A DNA stretch of 64,000 nt, taken from assembly GCF_001051235.1 (NCBI RefSeq), contig NZ_CBTJ020000025.1, positions 1-64,000 on the forward strand, read 5' to 3'. Source of the stretch: Candidatus Competibacter denitrificans Run_A_D11. GTDB taxonomy: Bacteria; Pseudomonadota; Gammaproteobacteria; Competibacterales; Competibacteraceae. Made by a program: the position numbers and the translations under genes. Position 1 is the first letter of the stretch. Every line of letters starts with the position of its first letter. Below, piece by piece: positions 55,401 to 64,000 of this stretch. The notes beneath the pieces are model-generated. The model did not search any database and was not told the DNA's origin. It saw nothing but the letters and a program-made list of their open reading frames with translations.

Positions 55401-57761
55401 ATGAATAACGCAGCAGCCATCCGTCAGGTGGCGGTTCTGGGGGCGGGTGTGATGGGCGCGCAGATTGCCGCGCATCTGGCCAATGCCGATATGCCGGTGG
55501 TGTTGTTCGACCTACCGGCCAAAGAGGGCGATCCCAATGGTATCGCCACCAAAGCGATTGCTAATCTGGCCAAGCTGAACCCCGCACCGCTGGCGATCAA
55601 GGAGCGCGCCCAGCTTATCCAGCCGGCCAATTACGACCAGCATTTGGAAGCGCTACGGACTTGCGATCTGCTGATTGAGGCCATCGCCGAACGGCCCGAT
55701 TGGAAAGCCGACCTTTACCGGCGGGTCACGCCCTATCTCAACGACCGGGCCATTCTGGCGACCAACACTTCCGGCTTACCACTCAGTGCGCTGGCGCAAT
55801 CGGTGCCGGACACGGTGCGTTCGCGCTTCTGCGGCATCCATTTTTTCAACCCGCCGCGCTACATGGCGCTGGTGGAGTTGATCCCGTGCGCGACCACCGA
55901 TCCCGCGATTCTCGATCTGCTGGAAACCTTCCTGGTCAGCACCTTGGGCAAAGGCGTGGTGCGAGGCAAGGACACGCCCAACTTCATCGCCAACCGCATC
56001 GGCGTGTTTTCGATGGCCGCCATCATGCACCAGACCCAAGTGTTTGGCTTAGGGCTGGATTTGGTGGACGCGCTGACCGGCCCCGCGATAGGTCGGGCCA
56101 AAAGTGCCACCTACCGCACCGCCGATATTGTTGGTTTGGATACCATGGATCATGTGTTCAAGGGTTCGGCGCACGCGCTGCCGCAAGACCCCTGGCGCTC
56201 GTATTACCAGGTGCCTGATTGGTTGAATACCTTGATCGCAAAGGGTGCGCTCGGTCAGAAAAGTGGTGCCGGTTTTTACGCCGGCAAAGGCAAGCAGGTT
56301 TTTGATCCCACCACGGGCACTTATCGGGATGCCGGAGCCAAGCCGGATGAGGCGGTACAGGCGATTCTCAAGCGCAAAAATCCCGCCGAAAAATTCGCCG
56401 CACTCCGGGCCAGTGACCACCCACAAGCCCAATTCCTGTGGGCCATTCACCGCGATGTATTTCATTACGCAGCGGTGTTGCTGGCGGAAATCGCTGATAA
56501 CGCCCGTGATGTCGATTTTGCGATCCGCTGGGGCTACGGCTGGAGCCTGGGGCCGTTTGAGATTTGGCAAGCGGCTGGCTGGAAGCAGGTCGCGGCGTGG
56601 ATTGCCGCAGACATCGCCGCTGGCAAGGCATTGACGACTACCCCGCTACCGGCCTGGGTCGATCAGGTGGACGGGGTGCATCGACCGCAAGGTTCCTATT
56701 CGGCGGCGGAAAATGCTTACAAGCCGCGTTCGAGCCTGCCGGTCTATCAGCGCCAGCTTTATCCCGAACCGGTGTTGGGTGAAGCGCCGCACCGTTACGG
56801 CGAGACCGTGTTCGAGAACAGCGGCGCGCGGCTGTGGACGACTGGCGATGGCATCGGCATCTTGAGTTTCAAGACCAAGCTGCATGTCATCGGCGATGAC
56901 GTGTTGGAGGCTGTGCTGGCAAGCCTGAACATCGCCGAACGGGATTTTGCCGGTTTGGTGCTGTGGCAGACCGAAGCGCCGTTCAGCGCCGGAGCCAATC
57001 TGGCCGAGGCCGTGTCGGTGGTTTTGGCTGGTGATTTCGTTAGCTTTGAGAAAGCGGTCGCCAAATTCCAGCAAACCACTGCCGCACTGCGTTATTCAGC
57101 GATTCCGGTAGTGGGGGCGGTGCAAGGGCTGGCGCTCGGCGGTGGTTGCGAGTTTTTGATGCACTGCGACCGGGTGGTGGCCGCGTTGGAAAGCTACATC
57201 GGCTTGGTCGAGGTCGGCGTTGGCCTGATTCCGGCCGGTGGCGGTTGCAAAGAATTCGCCCGGCGTGCGATGGATGAGGCCAAAGGCGGCGATTTGTTGC
57301 CGTTTCTGCGGCCGTACTTTGAAGCGATGGCGATGGCCAAAGTGTCGCGCAGCGCCGAAGAAGCCCAGCAACTGGGCTATCTCAAACCGTCCGATGTGAT
57401 CATCTTCAATCCTTACGAACTGCTGTATGTCGCCAAAGCACAAGTCCGGGCACTGGCAGAAACCGGCTACCGGCCGCCGCAGCCGCGCCCGATCCGGGTA
57501 GCGGGCCGCACCGGTATGGCCGCTTTCCAGATGGCGCTGGTCAATATGCGCGATGGCGGTTTCATCTCAGCGCATGACGATCAAGTCAGCCTCAAGATCG
57601 CCACCGCCTTATGCGGCGGTGAGGTGGACGCCAATACTTGGGTCGATGAGGCTTGGTTGCTCGGTTTGGAGCGGCAGGCATTCGTCGAGCTGGCCAAGAC
57701 GCCGCTAACGCAAGCCCGGATTGAGCACATGCTGAAGACTGGCAAGCCGTTGCGCAACTGA
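55401..57761 (+). CDS. 3-hydroxyacyl-CoA dehydrogenase/enoyl-CoA hydratase (FadN-type)
   Basis: 786-residue bifunctional beta-oxidation enzyme. The dehydrogenase comes first (NAD site VLGAGVMGAQIAAHLANAD, HFFNPPRYMALVELIP), the hydratase/isomerase part near 480-690 (ALGGGCEFLMHCD, GLVEVGVGLIPAGGG). This order is the reverse of FadB/FadJ and marks the FadN group. The ATG at 55401 is used because the Rossmann motif then starts at the usual distance; GTG at 55359 would add 14 residues. The thiolase gene follows, giving a complete oxidation pair. Confidence 0.94.
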   Translation: MNNAAAIRQVAVLGAGVMGAQIAAHLANADMPVVLFDLPAKEGDPNGIATKAIANLAKLNPAPLAIKERAQLIQPANYDQHLEALRTCDLLIEAIAERPDWKADLYRRVTPYLNDRAILATNTSGLPLSALAQSVPDTVRSRFCGIHFFNPPRYMALVELIPCATTDPAILDLLETFLVSTLGKGVVRGKDTPNFIANRIGVFSMAAIMHQTQVFGLGLDLVDALTGPAIGRAKSATYRTADIVGLDTMDHVFKGSAHALPQDPWRSYYQVPDWLNTLIAKGALGQKSGAGFYAGKGKQVFDPTTGTYRDAGAKPDEAVQAILKRKNPAEKFAALRASDHPQAQFLWAIHRDVFHYAAVLLAEIADNARDVDFAIRWGYGWSLGPFEIWQAAGWKQVAAWIAADIAAGKALTTTPLPAWVDQVDGVHRPQGSYSAAENAYKPRSSLPVYQRQLYPEPVLGEAPHRYGETVFENSGARLWTTGDGIGILSFKTKLHVIGDDVLEAVLASLNIAERDFAGLVLWQTEAPFSAGANLAEAVSVVLAGDFVSFEKAVAKFQQTTAALRYSAIPVVGAVQGLALGGGCEFLMHCDRVVAALESYIGLVEVGVGLIPAGGGCKEFARRAMDEAKGGDLLPFLRPYFEAMAMAKVSRSAEEAQQLGYLKPSDVIIFNPYELLYVAKAQVRALAETGYRPPQPRPIRVAGRTGMAAFQMALVNMRDGGFISAHDDQVSLKIATALCGGEVDANTWVDEAWLLGLERQAFVELAKTPLTQARIEHMLKTGKPLRN

Positions 57762-57778
57762 TCGCGGGGGAGATGAGA

Positions 57779-58975
57779 ATGAGCAAACAGATTCAGGATG
57801 CGTATATCGTAGCCGCCGCGCGTACCCCGGTGGGAAAGGTGCGCGGCGCGTTTCGCAACACCCGCCCGGACGATTTGCTGGCCCATGTGTTGCGTGGTGT
57901 CTTGGCGCACTGTCCGGGGCTGGACCCCCAGCAGATCGGCGATGTGATCGTCGGGTGCGCCATGCCGGAAGCCGAGCAGGGGATGAATGTCGCCCGCATC
58001 GGTCTGTTACTGGCCGGTTTGCCGGACAGCGTGCCGGGCCTGACAATCAACCGTTTTTGCGCCTCCGGGTTGCAGGCGGTGGCGCAGGCTGCCGACCGCA
58101 TCCGCCTGGGCGAGGCCGAGGTCATGCTCGCCGCTGGCACCGAGACCATGACCCTGATTCCAATGGGTGGTAACAAGATCGCGCTCAACCCAGCGGTGTT
58201 TGCCACGCAGGAGCATCTCGGCATCGCCTACGGTATGGGCCTGACGGCGGAGAAGGTCGCGGAGCAGTGGCAGATTTCCCGTGAGGATCAGGACGCCTTT
58301 GCGGTGGAAAGCCATCGCCGCGCCGCTGCCGCCATCAAGAGCGGTGAATTCAAACAGGAAATTTTGCCCTATACCGTGATCGAGCGTTCGCCGGACAGCC
58401 GGACGATGCAGGTGCAAATCCGCGAGCGGGTGGTGGAACATGACGAAGGCCCGCGCGCTGATTCCAGCTTGGAGGCTTTGGCGAAGCTCAAGCCGGTGTT
58501 CGCTGCTCGTGGCAGTGTCACTGCCGGCAACAGCTCGCAGATGAGCGACGGCGCGGGGGCGGTATTGCTGATGAGTGAACGGATGGTCAAGCAGTTGAAC
58601 CTGCAACCGTTGGCACGTTTTGTCAGTTACGCCGTGGCGGGTGTGCCACCGCAGATTATGGGTATTGGCCCGATTGCCGCGATTCCAAAAGCCTTGGAAC
58701 GAGCCGGATTAACACAGGCTGATCTCGACTGGATCGAACTGAACGAGGCGTTCGCTGCTCAAAGCTTGGCCGTGATCCGCGAACTGAAACTCGATCCGGC
58801 CAAGGTCAATCCACTGGGTGGCGCCATTGCGCTGGGTCATCCCTTGGGCGCGACCGGTGCGATTCGAGTTGCCACCTTGCTTCATGGGCTACGCCGTCGT
58901 GGTAAAAAATACGGTATGGTCACGATGTGCATCGGTACCGGCATGGGCGCCGCCGGCGTGTTTGAGGCGCTTTAA
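57779..58975 (+). CDS. fadA: Acetyl-CoA C-acyltransferase (thiolase)
   Basis: 398-residue thiolase that cleaves 3-ketoacyl-CoA. The nucleophilic Cys is in INRFCASGLQAVAQA (about residue 89), the catalytic His in GHPLGATGAIR and the second Cys in MCIGTGMGAAG. GGAG lies six bases before the ATG at 57779, better placed than for the ATG at 57773. It is 17 bp after the FadN-type gene and in the same operon. Confidence 0.94.
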   Translation: MSKQIQDAYIVAAARTPVGKVRGAFRNTRPDDLLAHVLRGVLAHCPGLDPQQIGDVIVGCAMPEAEQGMNVARIGLLLAGLPDSVPGLTINRFCASGLQAVAQAADRIRLGEAEVMLAAGTETMTLIPMGGNKIALNPAVFATQEHLGIAYGMGLTAEKVAEQWQISREDQDAFAVESHRRAAAAIKSGEFKQEILPYTVIERSPDSRTMQVQIRERVVEHDEGPRADSSLEALAKLKPVFAARGSVTAGNSSQMSDGAGAVLLMSERMVKQLNLQPLARFVSYAVAGVPPQIMGIGPIAAIPKALERAGLTQADLDWIELNEAFAAQSLAVIRELKLDPAKVNPLGGAIALGHPLGATGAIRVATLLHGLRRRGKKYGMVTMCIGTGMGAAGVFEAL

Positions 58976-58998
58976 CCGAACGAGAAGGAATGTGGGCT

Positions 58999-59754
58999 AT
59001 GGTGGCAATGCGTGTGGAGGCCGGTCGCGGCTGGGGCTGGATCGTTGAGGGTTGGCGCTTGTTCGTCAAAGCGCCGGGAATCTGGTTGGTCATCATGCTG
59101 ATCTATTTTGCCATCAGCATCGTTTTGTCGTTCATCCCCTTCGTTGGCACCTTGGCTTCGGTCCTGTTGGGGCCGGTGCTGGCCGGCGGAATGCTGTATG
59201 GCGCGGCCGCCCTGGCGCAGGGCCAGTCTTTAGAGGTTGGGCATCTGTTTCAGGGCTTTAAGGACCAGGACCGCATGGGGCCGCTGGTAGTTCTTGGCTT
59301 GATCGGCTTGGCGGGTGGTGTAGTGGCAGGGTTGGTACTGTTCCTGTTCATGGGGGGCGGTTTGCTATTGGGCGGTGTCTTGGATACGACCGGTGCGATC
59401 ATTCCTCCGCAAACCATGACGGGTCTTTTTGCTGGCGCAGGTTTGCTGGCGCTATTGCTTATTCTCCTGCTTTGTATCCTGATCGGTATGGCATTCTTCT
59501 ATAGCGTACCGCTGGTTATGTTGGCAGGCCAGCAGGTTTGGCCCGCCTTGCAAGATAGCATCGCTGCTTGCTGGATCAACTTTCTACCACTCACGATATT
59601 TGGGCTGATTTATCTGGTTTTGGGGGTATTGGCGACGATCCCGCTCGGACTAGGTTTCTTCGTTTTAGGACCGGTCACGGTCGGTGCGGTGTATGCCAGC
59701 TATCGGGATGTGTTTGAGAGGCCGGGTAGACCTTCCATCAATCTGGCCAAATAG
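58999..59754 (+). CDS. BPSS1780-type polytopic membrane protein
   Basis: 251-residue inner-membrane protein with about six helices and the N-terminal GWGWIVEGWRLFVKAPGIWLV motif of the BPSS1780-like family, plus PALQDSIAACWINFLPL near the end. Function is unknown. The start at 58999 has AAGGA nine bases upstream; ATG at 58990 would add three residues. It lies 23 bp after the thiolase. Confidence 0.82.
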   Translation: MVAMRVEAGRGWGWIVEGWRLFVKAPGIWLVIMLIYFAISIVLSFIPFVGTLASVLLGPVLAGGMLYGAAALAQGQSLEVGHLFQGFKDQDRMGPLVVLGLIGLAGGVVAGLVLFLFMGGGLLLGGVLDTTGAIIPPQTMTGLFAGAGLLALLLILLLCILIGMAFFYSVPLVMLAGQQVWPALQDSIAACWINFLPLTIFGLIYLVLGVLATIPLGLGFFVLGPVTVGAVYASYRDVFERPGRPSINLAK

Positions 59755-59777
59755 CGGGATGGTTTGAGATAAGGGGA

Positions 59778-59794
59778 GGGCGCTGGATGCGCCC
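59778..59794. terminator. GC-rich hairpin between convergent genes
   Basis: GGGCGC (59778-59783), a five-base loop and GCGCCC (59789-59794) sit between the ends of the membrane-protein and PilZ genes. There is no T-run on either strand, so a terminator role is only suggested by position. Confidence 0.3.
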
Positions 59795-59809
59795 GCCTCG
59801 TAGTGGCAT

Positions 59810-60172
59810 TTAACCGAATTTGAATTCCTCGATGAGAATCTGAAGCTGTACCAGGGCTTGCGTGTTGATGCTGAGCACTCGAAAGCCGGTATCGTAGAAA
59901 TCCGGGTTGATATCCCGGCCTGTCCAGAGGCTCTCGGCTTCTACTTCCAAACGCTGGCGTGGCGTATCTTCCTTGGGGATGTCTACCCATAAATGAAAGG
60001 TTTTGTTCAGTGGAATAGGTTTGTCACTGACCAGGCGCATCCCTTCCTTGTTGATATCGACGATATGACCGAGTAGCTGGTTAGTCTCCTGATCGTAAAC
60101 TCGCAAATACATGACCAGATACCAGCGTTTAACTCGGCGTTTTTCAGCTCCTGAAGCGTCATCGCTACTCAT
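59810..60172 (-). CDS. PilZ domain protein
   Basis: 120-residue single PilZ domain: the N-terminal basic part (KRRVKRWYLVMYLRVYD) is followed by NQLLGHIVDINKEGMRLVSDKPIPL, close to the RxxxR and D/NxSxxG c-di-GMP-binding elements, though the second reads DINKEG and the first is not a perfect RxxxR. c-di-GMP binding is therefore likely but not certain. GAGG lies five bases before the ATG. It is a monocistronic gene, convergent with the BPSS1780-type gene. Confidence 0.88.
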   Translation of the reverse strand: MSSDDASGAEKRRVKRWYLVMYLRVYDQETNQLLGHIVDINKEGMRLVSDKPIPLNKTFHLWVDIPKEDTPRQRLEVEAESLWTGRDINPDFYDTGFRVLSINTQALVQLQILIEEFKFG

Positions 60173-60298
60173 TGGGACCTCTTGACGGGTGTTGATTGGT
60201 CGGTAGCCGGCCGGGTTGGCCGACGAGGGTGTTTGGCAACGAAAAAATATCAGGTCGCCGATGCGGGACCGGTGCTACGGTCGCGGGGATGCTGCCGT

Positions 60299-60928
60299 TC
60301 AAGCCGGCACGGCCGGGTTCAAACTGTAGGTAACCGTCAGGCTGGCCCGATCCAAAATATGGCCGGCTATCGCGGTGAGCACCTCTGGTCCGGTAAACTG
60401 GCCTTCGACTGGACAACGCTCCAAATCGAGCGCGTAAAGGGTGAATACATAATGGTGGACGAGGCTATCGTTCCAGGGCGGGCAGGGGCCATCGTAGCCG
60501 AAATAGTTGCCGCTCATCGCCGGATCACCCGCGAACCATTCACGGTAATTATTGATCCCTTGCCGAGTACCGCGCGGGCCGGCGGGGCCTTGTTTGCCTC
60601 CCGGCGTGATGCTATCGGAAAATTCACCAGCGTTGATCCGTGCGGGTTCGGGAGCCAGATCGACCAAAATCCAGTGATAGAAATCGGCACGGGGCAGGTC
60701 GGGCGGAACTTGTCGGTCTTCCTGATTCACATCATCCGCACGGGTCGGTACATCAGGGTCGTGGCAAATCAATGCCAGCGAGCGGGTGCCGGCCGGCAAG
60801 CCTCCCCATTCCAGCGGTGGGTTGCGGTTCGTACTGAGCGCCACATGATTCTTGGGATCAACGACCCCGAATGCATATTCCGCAGGAATCGGCTGTTGAT
60901 CGCGCAGCGCCGGGCTGGTGAGATACAT
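60299..60928 (-). CDS. YbhB/YbcL family Raf kinase inhibitor-like protein
   Basis: 209-residue PEBP-fold protein (CHDPDVPTRADD and FYHWILVDLAPE in the ligand site, later HHYVFTLYALD). The bacterial function is unknown. AAGGAG lies seven bases before the ATG at 60928 and decides the start, although the frame is open up to 61237. It contains an insert (VNQEDRQVPPDLPR) between the two ligand motifs compared with YbhB. Confidence 0.9.
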   Translation of the reverse strand: MYLTSPALRDQQPIPAEYAFGVVDPKNHVALSTNRNPPLEWGGLPAGTRSLALICHDPDVPTRADDVNQEDRQVPPDLPRADFYHWILVDLAPEPARINAGEFSDSITPGGKQGPAGPRGTRQGINNYREWFAGDPAMSGNYFGYDGPCPPWNDSLVHHYVFTLYALDLERCPVEGQFTGPEVLTAIAGHILDRASLTVTYSLNPAVPA

Positions 60929-61260
60929 GAAATTCTCCTTGGTGGGCGATAGAGTGGTGGGCGGAAAAAGCGGTTGCCTGTTTCGGCAAGACCGCGCCTC
61001 CAGGAACCAGGCCGAGGCACTCCAGTAAAAGGAGCGGTCGGTTTGGCGGGGCATCATCAGAAAAAAGCCGCCCTGCGCCAGGGTTCCGAGCCATCGTATG
61101 GGTTTTTGCGACCATACTCTTTTATCCATCATATTATGGTGATTCGCGCGACTTTCAAGCGGATTTTCGCGTCCCTTCCGATCCGTGATCGGGTTTGGGT
61201 CGATGGCATTGGGCACGTTGCATTGATCCTTGCTCAATTAAAACAAACTGTGCAGCAAAA

Positions 61261-61369
61261 CCGTGCCGCCGCCGTGAGTGGTGGCCTGGTATTACGATGG
61301 TCACTGCTGATCGGCTGGCTAGAGTTATTGCCGTTGTTATTACCGTTTCTGCCAGATTTCTGGAAATAA
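61261..61369 (+). pseudogene. Decayed trkH remnant with internal deletion
   Basis: Two pieces of a trkH-like gene lie side by side just upstream of intact trkH. 61261-61300 aligns without gaps to 61588-61627 of trkH (33 of 40 bases by eye, including 20 identical bases encoding VAWYYDG), with an in-frame TGA. 61305-61369 aligns without gaps to the last 65 bases of trkH (about 47 of 65), encoding LIGWLELLPLLLPFLPDFWK and the stop. The roughly 1.3 kb between these points is missing. It is best read as the scar of a second, diverged trkH copy. Confidence 0.65.
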
Positions 61370-61382
61370 AGGTTCCATCAAA

Positions 61383-62981
61383 ATGAACGAAGCCACTCTC
61401 GACCCGTCGGAGAACGAAAAACAATCGCCGGACAGTGAGCCGCCCAAACCGGCTGCGGCCCCCGTTAGAGCGCCGGCCCATTGGCCTCTAAAGCAAAATA
61501 ACCCTCAATGGCAAATCGTTAGCCAGCGTTCGCCCCTCAAAACGGCGCTCTATATGGTCGGCGTCCTCATGATCCTCTTTAGTGCCACCATGCTGCCGCC
61601 GATGGCTGTGGCCTGGTATTACGATGGCCAAAGTGTCGTGCTGCCGTTTGCTCAGGCGATGGGGGTGATGCTGGGCTTGGGTCTATTGTGTTGGTTGCCG
61701 GTTTGCCGTTACAAACTCGATCTGCGCAATCGAGACGGTTTCGCGGTGGTGGTGGCGTTTTGGTTTCTGCTGTCACTGATCGGCGCTTTGCCGTTTATGC
61801 TCTCGGAAAATCCCCACGTCCGGTTAGTGGACGCAGTGTTTGAAACGGTGTCCGGCTTGACGACTACAGGCGGTACGGTGTTGTCTGGACTGGACACTAT
61901 GCCAAAGGCCATCCTCTATTATCGGGCGCAGCTCAATTTTCTTGGCGGCATGGGCGTCATCGTACTGGCGGTGGCGCTGCTACCGATGCTCGGTGTTGGG
62001 GGGATGCAACTCTACAAGGCCGAGACTCCAGGCCCGATGAAGGATGAAAAACTCACCCCGCGCATCACGGAGACCGCGAAGAATCTCTGGTTCATTTATG
62101 TAGCGCTCAACGGTCTGTGTACGCTCTCGTTCTGGGTTGCGGGGATGAGTTTCTTCGACGCCATCTGCCACAGTTTCGCCACCTTGGCATTGGGAGGATT
62201 TTCGACCCACGATGCCAGCATCGGTTTTTTCAACAGCCCGGCCATCGAACTGGTCGCCGGGTTTTTCTCGATTGTCGCGGCAGTCAATTTCGCACTTTTC
62301 TTTCTGGCGTGGCGTGCCCGCAGCCTGAAAGCCATTTTTCAAGATCCTGAATTCAAGTTTTGCATGGCAGTATTTGGCGGACTGATCTCGACCGCCTGTC
62401 TTTATCTGTACTTCAGCGGCAAATTTCCAGCTTGGGAAGCCTTTCATCGCGGATTTTTTCAGGCCGCCTCGGTCATTACCGATAATGGACTGGGCACTAT
62501 CGGCTATCCAGCCGACTGGCCGATCTTTGTACCGCTGCTGTTGTTGCTGGGGAGCTTTTTCGGTGGTTGCGTCGGCTCGACCTGTGGCGGCATCAAAGCC
62601 ATCCGCTTTCTGTTGTTGTACAAGCAGAGTGTGCGTGAAGCGCGGCTACTCATTCGTCCCGCCGCGCAGATTACGGTCAAATTAGGAACACAACCCGTGT
62701 CAGACCGAGTAATGCAGGCGGTTTGGGGTTTTTATTATCTTTATGTTTTCAGTTACTGCTTTTTGTCGCTTGCCTTGACTGCCACCGGTGTGGATTTGGT
62801 GACGGCATTCGGATCGGTGGCGGCCTGCTTAAATAACATGGGGATCGGTTTGGGCGAAACAGCGGTCGGTTTTTCGCCGCTGAATGATACCGCCACCTGG
62901 CTGTTGTCCCTGGCCATGCTGATCGGTCGCTTTGAGGTGTTTCCCCTGCTGTTGTTGTTCCTGCCGGACTTCTGGAAATAA
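61383..62981 (+). CDS. trkH: TrkH family potassium uptake protein
   Basis: 532-residue K+ channel-like subunit of the Trk system. The four pore loops are visible: SGLTTTGGTVLSG, FATLALGGFSTHD, ITDNGLGTIGYP and ACLNNMGIGLGE, each with the selectivity-filter Gly, and GCVGSTCGGIKAIR in the third repeat region. The N-terminus carries a Pro/Glu-rich soluble extension of about 45 residues before the first helix, longer than in E. coli TrkH. Its regulator TrkA is not in the window. It lies 13 bp after the stop codon of the trkH remnant. Confidence 0.95.
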   Translation: MNEATLDPSENEKQSPDSEPPKPAAAPVRAPAHWPLKQNNPQWQIVSQRSPLKTALYMVGVLMILFSATMLPPMAVAWYYDGQSVVLPFAQAMGVMLGLGLLCWLPVCRYKLDLRNRDGFAVVVAFWFLLSLIGALPFMLSENPHVRLVDAVFETVSGLTTTGGTVLSGLDTMPKAILYYRAQLNFLGGMGVIVLAVALLPMLGVGGMQLYKAETPGPMKDEKLTPRITETAKNLWFIYVALNGLCTLSFWVAGMSFFDAICHSFATLALGGFSTHDASIGFFNSPAIELVAGFFSIVAAVNFALFFLAWRARSLKAIFQDPEFKFCMAVFGGLISTACLYLYFSGKFPAWEAFHRGFFQAASVITDNGLGTIGYPADWPIFVPLLLLLGSFFGGCVGSTCGGIKAIRFLLLYKQSVREARLLIRPAAQITVKLGTQPVSDRVMQAVWGFYYLYVFSYCFLSLALTATGVDLVTAFGSVAACLNNMGIGLGETAVGFSPLNDTATWLLSLAMLIGRFEVFPLLLLFLPDFWK

Positions 62982-62985
62982 CGCT

Positions 62986-64000
62986 ATGAGCGAAGAACGA
63001 CGGGGTTACACCGGCGCACAGCCGCCCGCGCGCTTCAACATGGCCCACTATTGCCTGGCAAACGCGGCGCAAACCACGCCGGATAAAATTGCGTTGATCG
63101 TGGTATCCGATGCTCATGCTCCCATCGAGCAGGCGGAGCGTTGGACCTATCGTCAGTTGGATGATGCGGTGCGGCGGATTGCGGCAGGTCTGTGTGGTTT
63201 GGGCTTGGAGCCGGGCGAGCGGTTGATGATTCGCATGGGTAATACCAGCGATTACGCGCTGCTGTTTTTTGGCGCCATCGCCGCCGGTTGTGTACCCTTG
63301 CCTTCATCAGCGCAATTGACGGAGGAAGAGGCGGATTTTCTGCTGGTCGATTCCGGGGCGCAGCTGATCGTCATGTCCGATGAACTGGCGATTAGGCCAT
63401 CACCGGGGGTGCGGGTGTTCGGCCCCGCTGAGATTGCGGCATTGCGAGCGAAGTATCCGCCGATGGCCTACGCTGATACTGCTGCCGATGATCCCGCGTT
63501 TTTGGTCTACACCTCTGGCACCACCGGTCAGCCTAAGGGGGTTTTGCACGCCCAGCGGTCGGCGTGGGGAAGGCGACCGATGTACCAGGGTTGGTATGGC
63601 ATTCACCCAGATGACGTGATCCTGCACGCTGGTGCATTCAATTGGACGTACACGCTGGGAGTCGGCTTGACCGATCCTTGGGCTAACGGTGCGACCACGG
63701 TGCTCTACAACGGCCCACGCGATGTCACGGTCTGGCCGCTGCTGATGGCAAAATTTCGCGCCACCCTGTTCGCCGCCGTGCCGGGTGTTTACCGGCAGAT
63801 TTTAAAATACACCGATTTGCGTGCTTTTGACTTGTCCAGCTTGCGGCATGGCCTGACGGCGGGCGAGGCTTTGAACGTGGCCTTGTTGGAGCAGTGGCGG
63901 ATGACGACCAGCAAGGAGCTATACGAAGCCTTGGGGATGAGTGAATGCTCGACCTACATTTCGTCGTCACCGAGTGTGCCGGTCAAACCAGGTAGCCCCG
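62986..64000 (+). CDS. Acyl-CoA synthetase (AMP-forming), 5' part
   Basis: Adenylate-forming ligase, open to the end of the window (338 codons seen, C-terminus missing). The frame starts MSEERRGYTGAQPPARFNMA; P-loop VYTSGTTGQPKGVLHAQ near 174-190 and A5 EALGMSECSTYISS near 320. The order of motifs and the ARFNMAHYCL start resemble benzoate/medium-chain acyl-CoA synthetases, but the substrate is not decided. It begins 4 bp after trkH; no good ribosome site is obvious. It is distinct from the XrtA ligase at 51958-53547. Confidence 0.85.
   Translation, partial: MSEERRGYTGAQPPARFNMAHYCLANAAQTTPDKIALIVVSDAHAPIEQAERWTYRQLDDAVRRIAAGLCGLGLEPGERLMIRMGNTSDYALLFFGAIAAGCVPLPSSAQLTEEEADFLLVDSGAQLIVMSDELAIRPSPGVRVFGPAEIAALRAKYPPMAYADTAADDPAFLVYTSGTTGQPKGVLHAQRSAWGRRPMYQGWYGIHPDDVILHAGAFNWTYTLGVGLTDPWANGATTVLYNGPRDVTVWPLLMAKFRATLFAAVPGVYRQILKYTDLRAFDLSSLRHGLTAGEALNVALLEQWRMTTSKELYEALGMSECSTYISSSPSVPVKPGSP

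Noticed and set aside
60182..60952. 256-codon plus-strand frame antisense to the PEBP-family gene
   Set aside because: The minus-strand gene has a strong ribosome site and conserved ligand motifs.
60974..61369. 131-codon plus-strand frame ending in FLPDFWK
   Set aside because: The first part is antisense to the non-coding upstream side of the PEBP gene; only the end is meaningful, as a trkH remnant.

Overview
The window is a chromosomal segment of a gammaproteobacterium. The evidence is gene order: gcvR-bcp divergent from dapA-bamC, then mutL-miaA-hfq-hflX-hflK-hflC-yjeT-hisZ-purA, a tRNA-Leu and rnr-rlmB. As I recall, hisZ before purA and a tRNA-Leu between purA and rnr resemble Pseudomonas-type arrangements more than E. 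coli. The DNA is moderately GC-rich by eye. The genus cannot be fixed from the window. An environmental, polymer-forming gammaproteobacterium (for example Competibacter-like) is only a guess, resting on the exosortase-associated polysaccharide genes and the fatty-acid genes.

Layout. 0.1-18.5 kb is mostly stress and envelope functions: a large catalase (katE), an AstE/AspA-type deacylase, a GlsB/YeaQ membrane protein, a KefB-like antiporter, msrB overlapping mepA tail to tail, the spoVR-yeaH-prkA stress operon, a 595-bp gene-poor stretch with a perfect FNR-type palindrome, an AI-2E family permease, a yqjD-yqjE-yqjK-like operon whose first protein carries LEA-like 11-residue repeats, cardiolipin synthase, and a PIN-PhoH ATPase. 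18.0-34.4 kb is the conserved housekeeping block named above. It is interrupted by a 117-bp MITE-like element with perfect terminal repeats and a 5-bp target duplication just upstream of hfq. The tRNA-Leu has a textbook sigma-70 promoter.

34.4-38.8 kb is a three-gene ABC export module (ATPase, double-FtsX permease, lipocalin-like protein) of the AttEFGH type. 39.0-45.2 kb holds five genes typical of XrtA (exosortase A/PEP-CTERM) exopolysaccharide loci: export lipoprotein, chain-length protein, tyrosine autokinase, outer-membrane beta-barrel and ExeA-like ATPase. Two more XrtA-locus genes, an acyl-CoA ligase and a PLP-dependent decarboxylase, lie at 50.7-53.5 kb. Between the two parts sits a type VI secretion (T6SS) islet: a TssB-TssC fusion on the minus strand, then VgrG, a DUF4123 chaperone and an unrecognised protein with an internal duplication. 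This islet is the most interesting part of the window.

53.7-59.0 kb is fatty-acid uptake and beta-oxidation: FadL (read in frame from a glutaredoxin-like gene with no stop codon), a FadN-type bifunctional enzyme and a thiolase. The last part holds a BPSS1780-type membrane protein, a PilZ protein, a PEBP-family protein, a decayed trkH remnant beside an intact trkH, and the 5' part of an acyl-CoA synthetase that runs off the end. No rRNA, CRISPR array, intact insertion sequence or prophage was seen.
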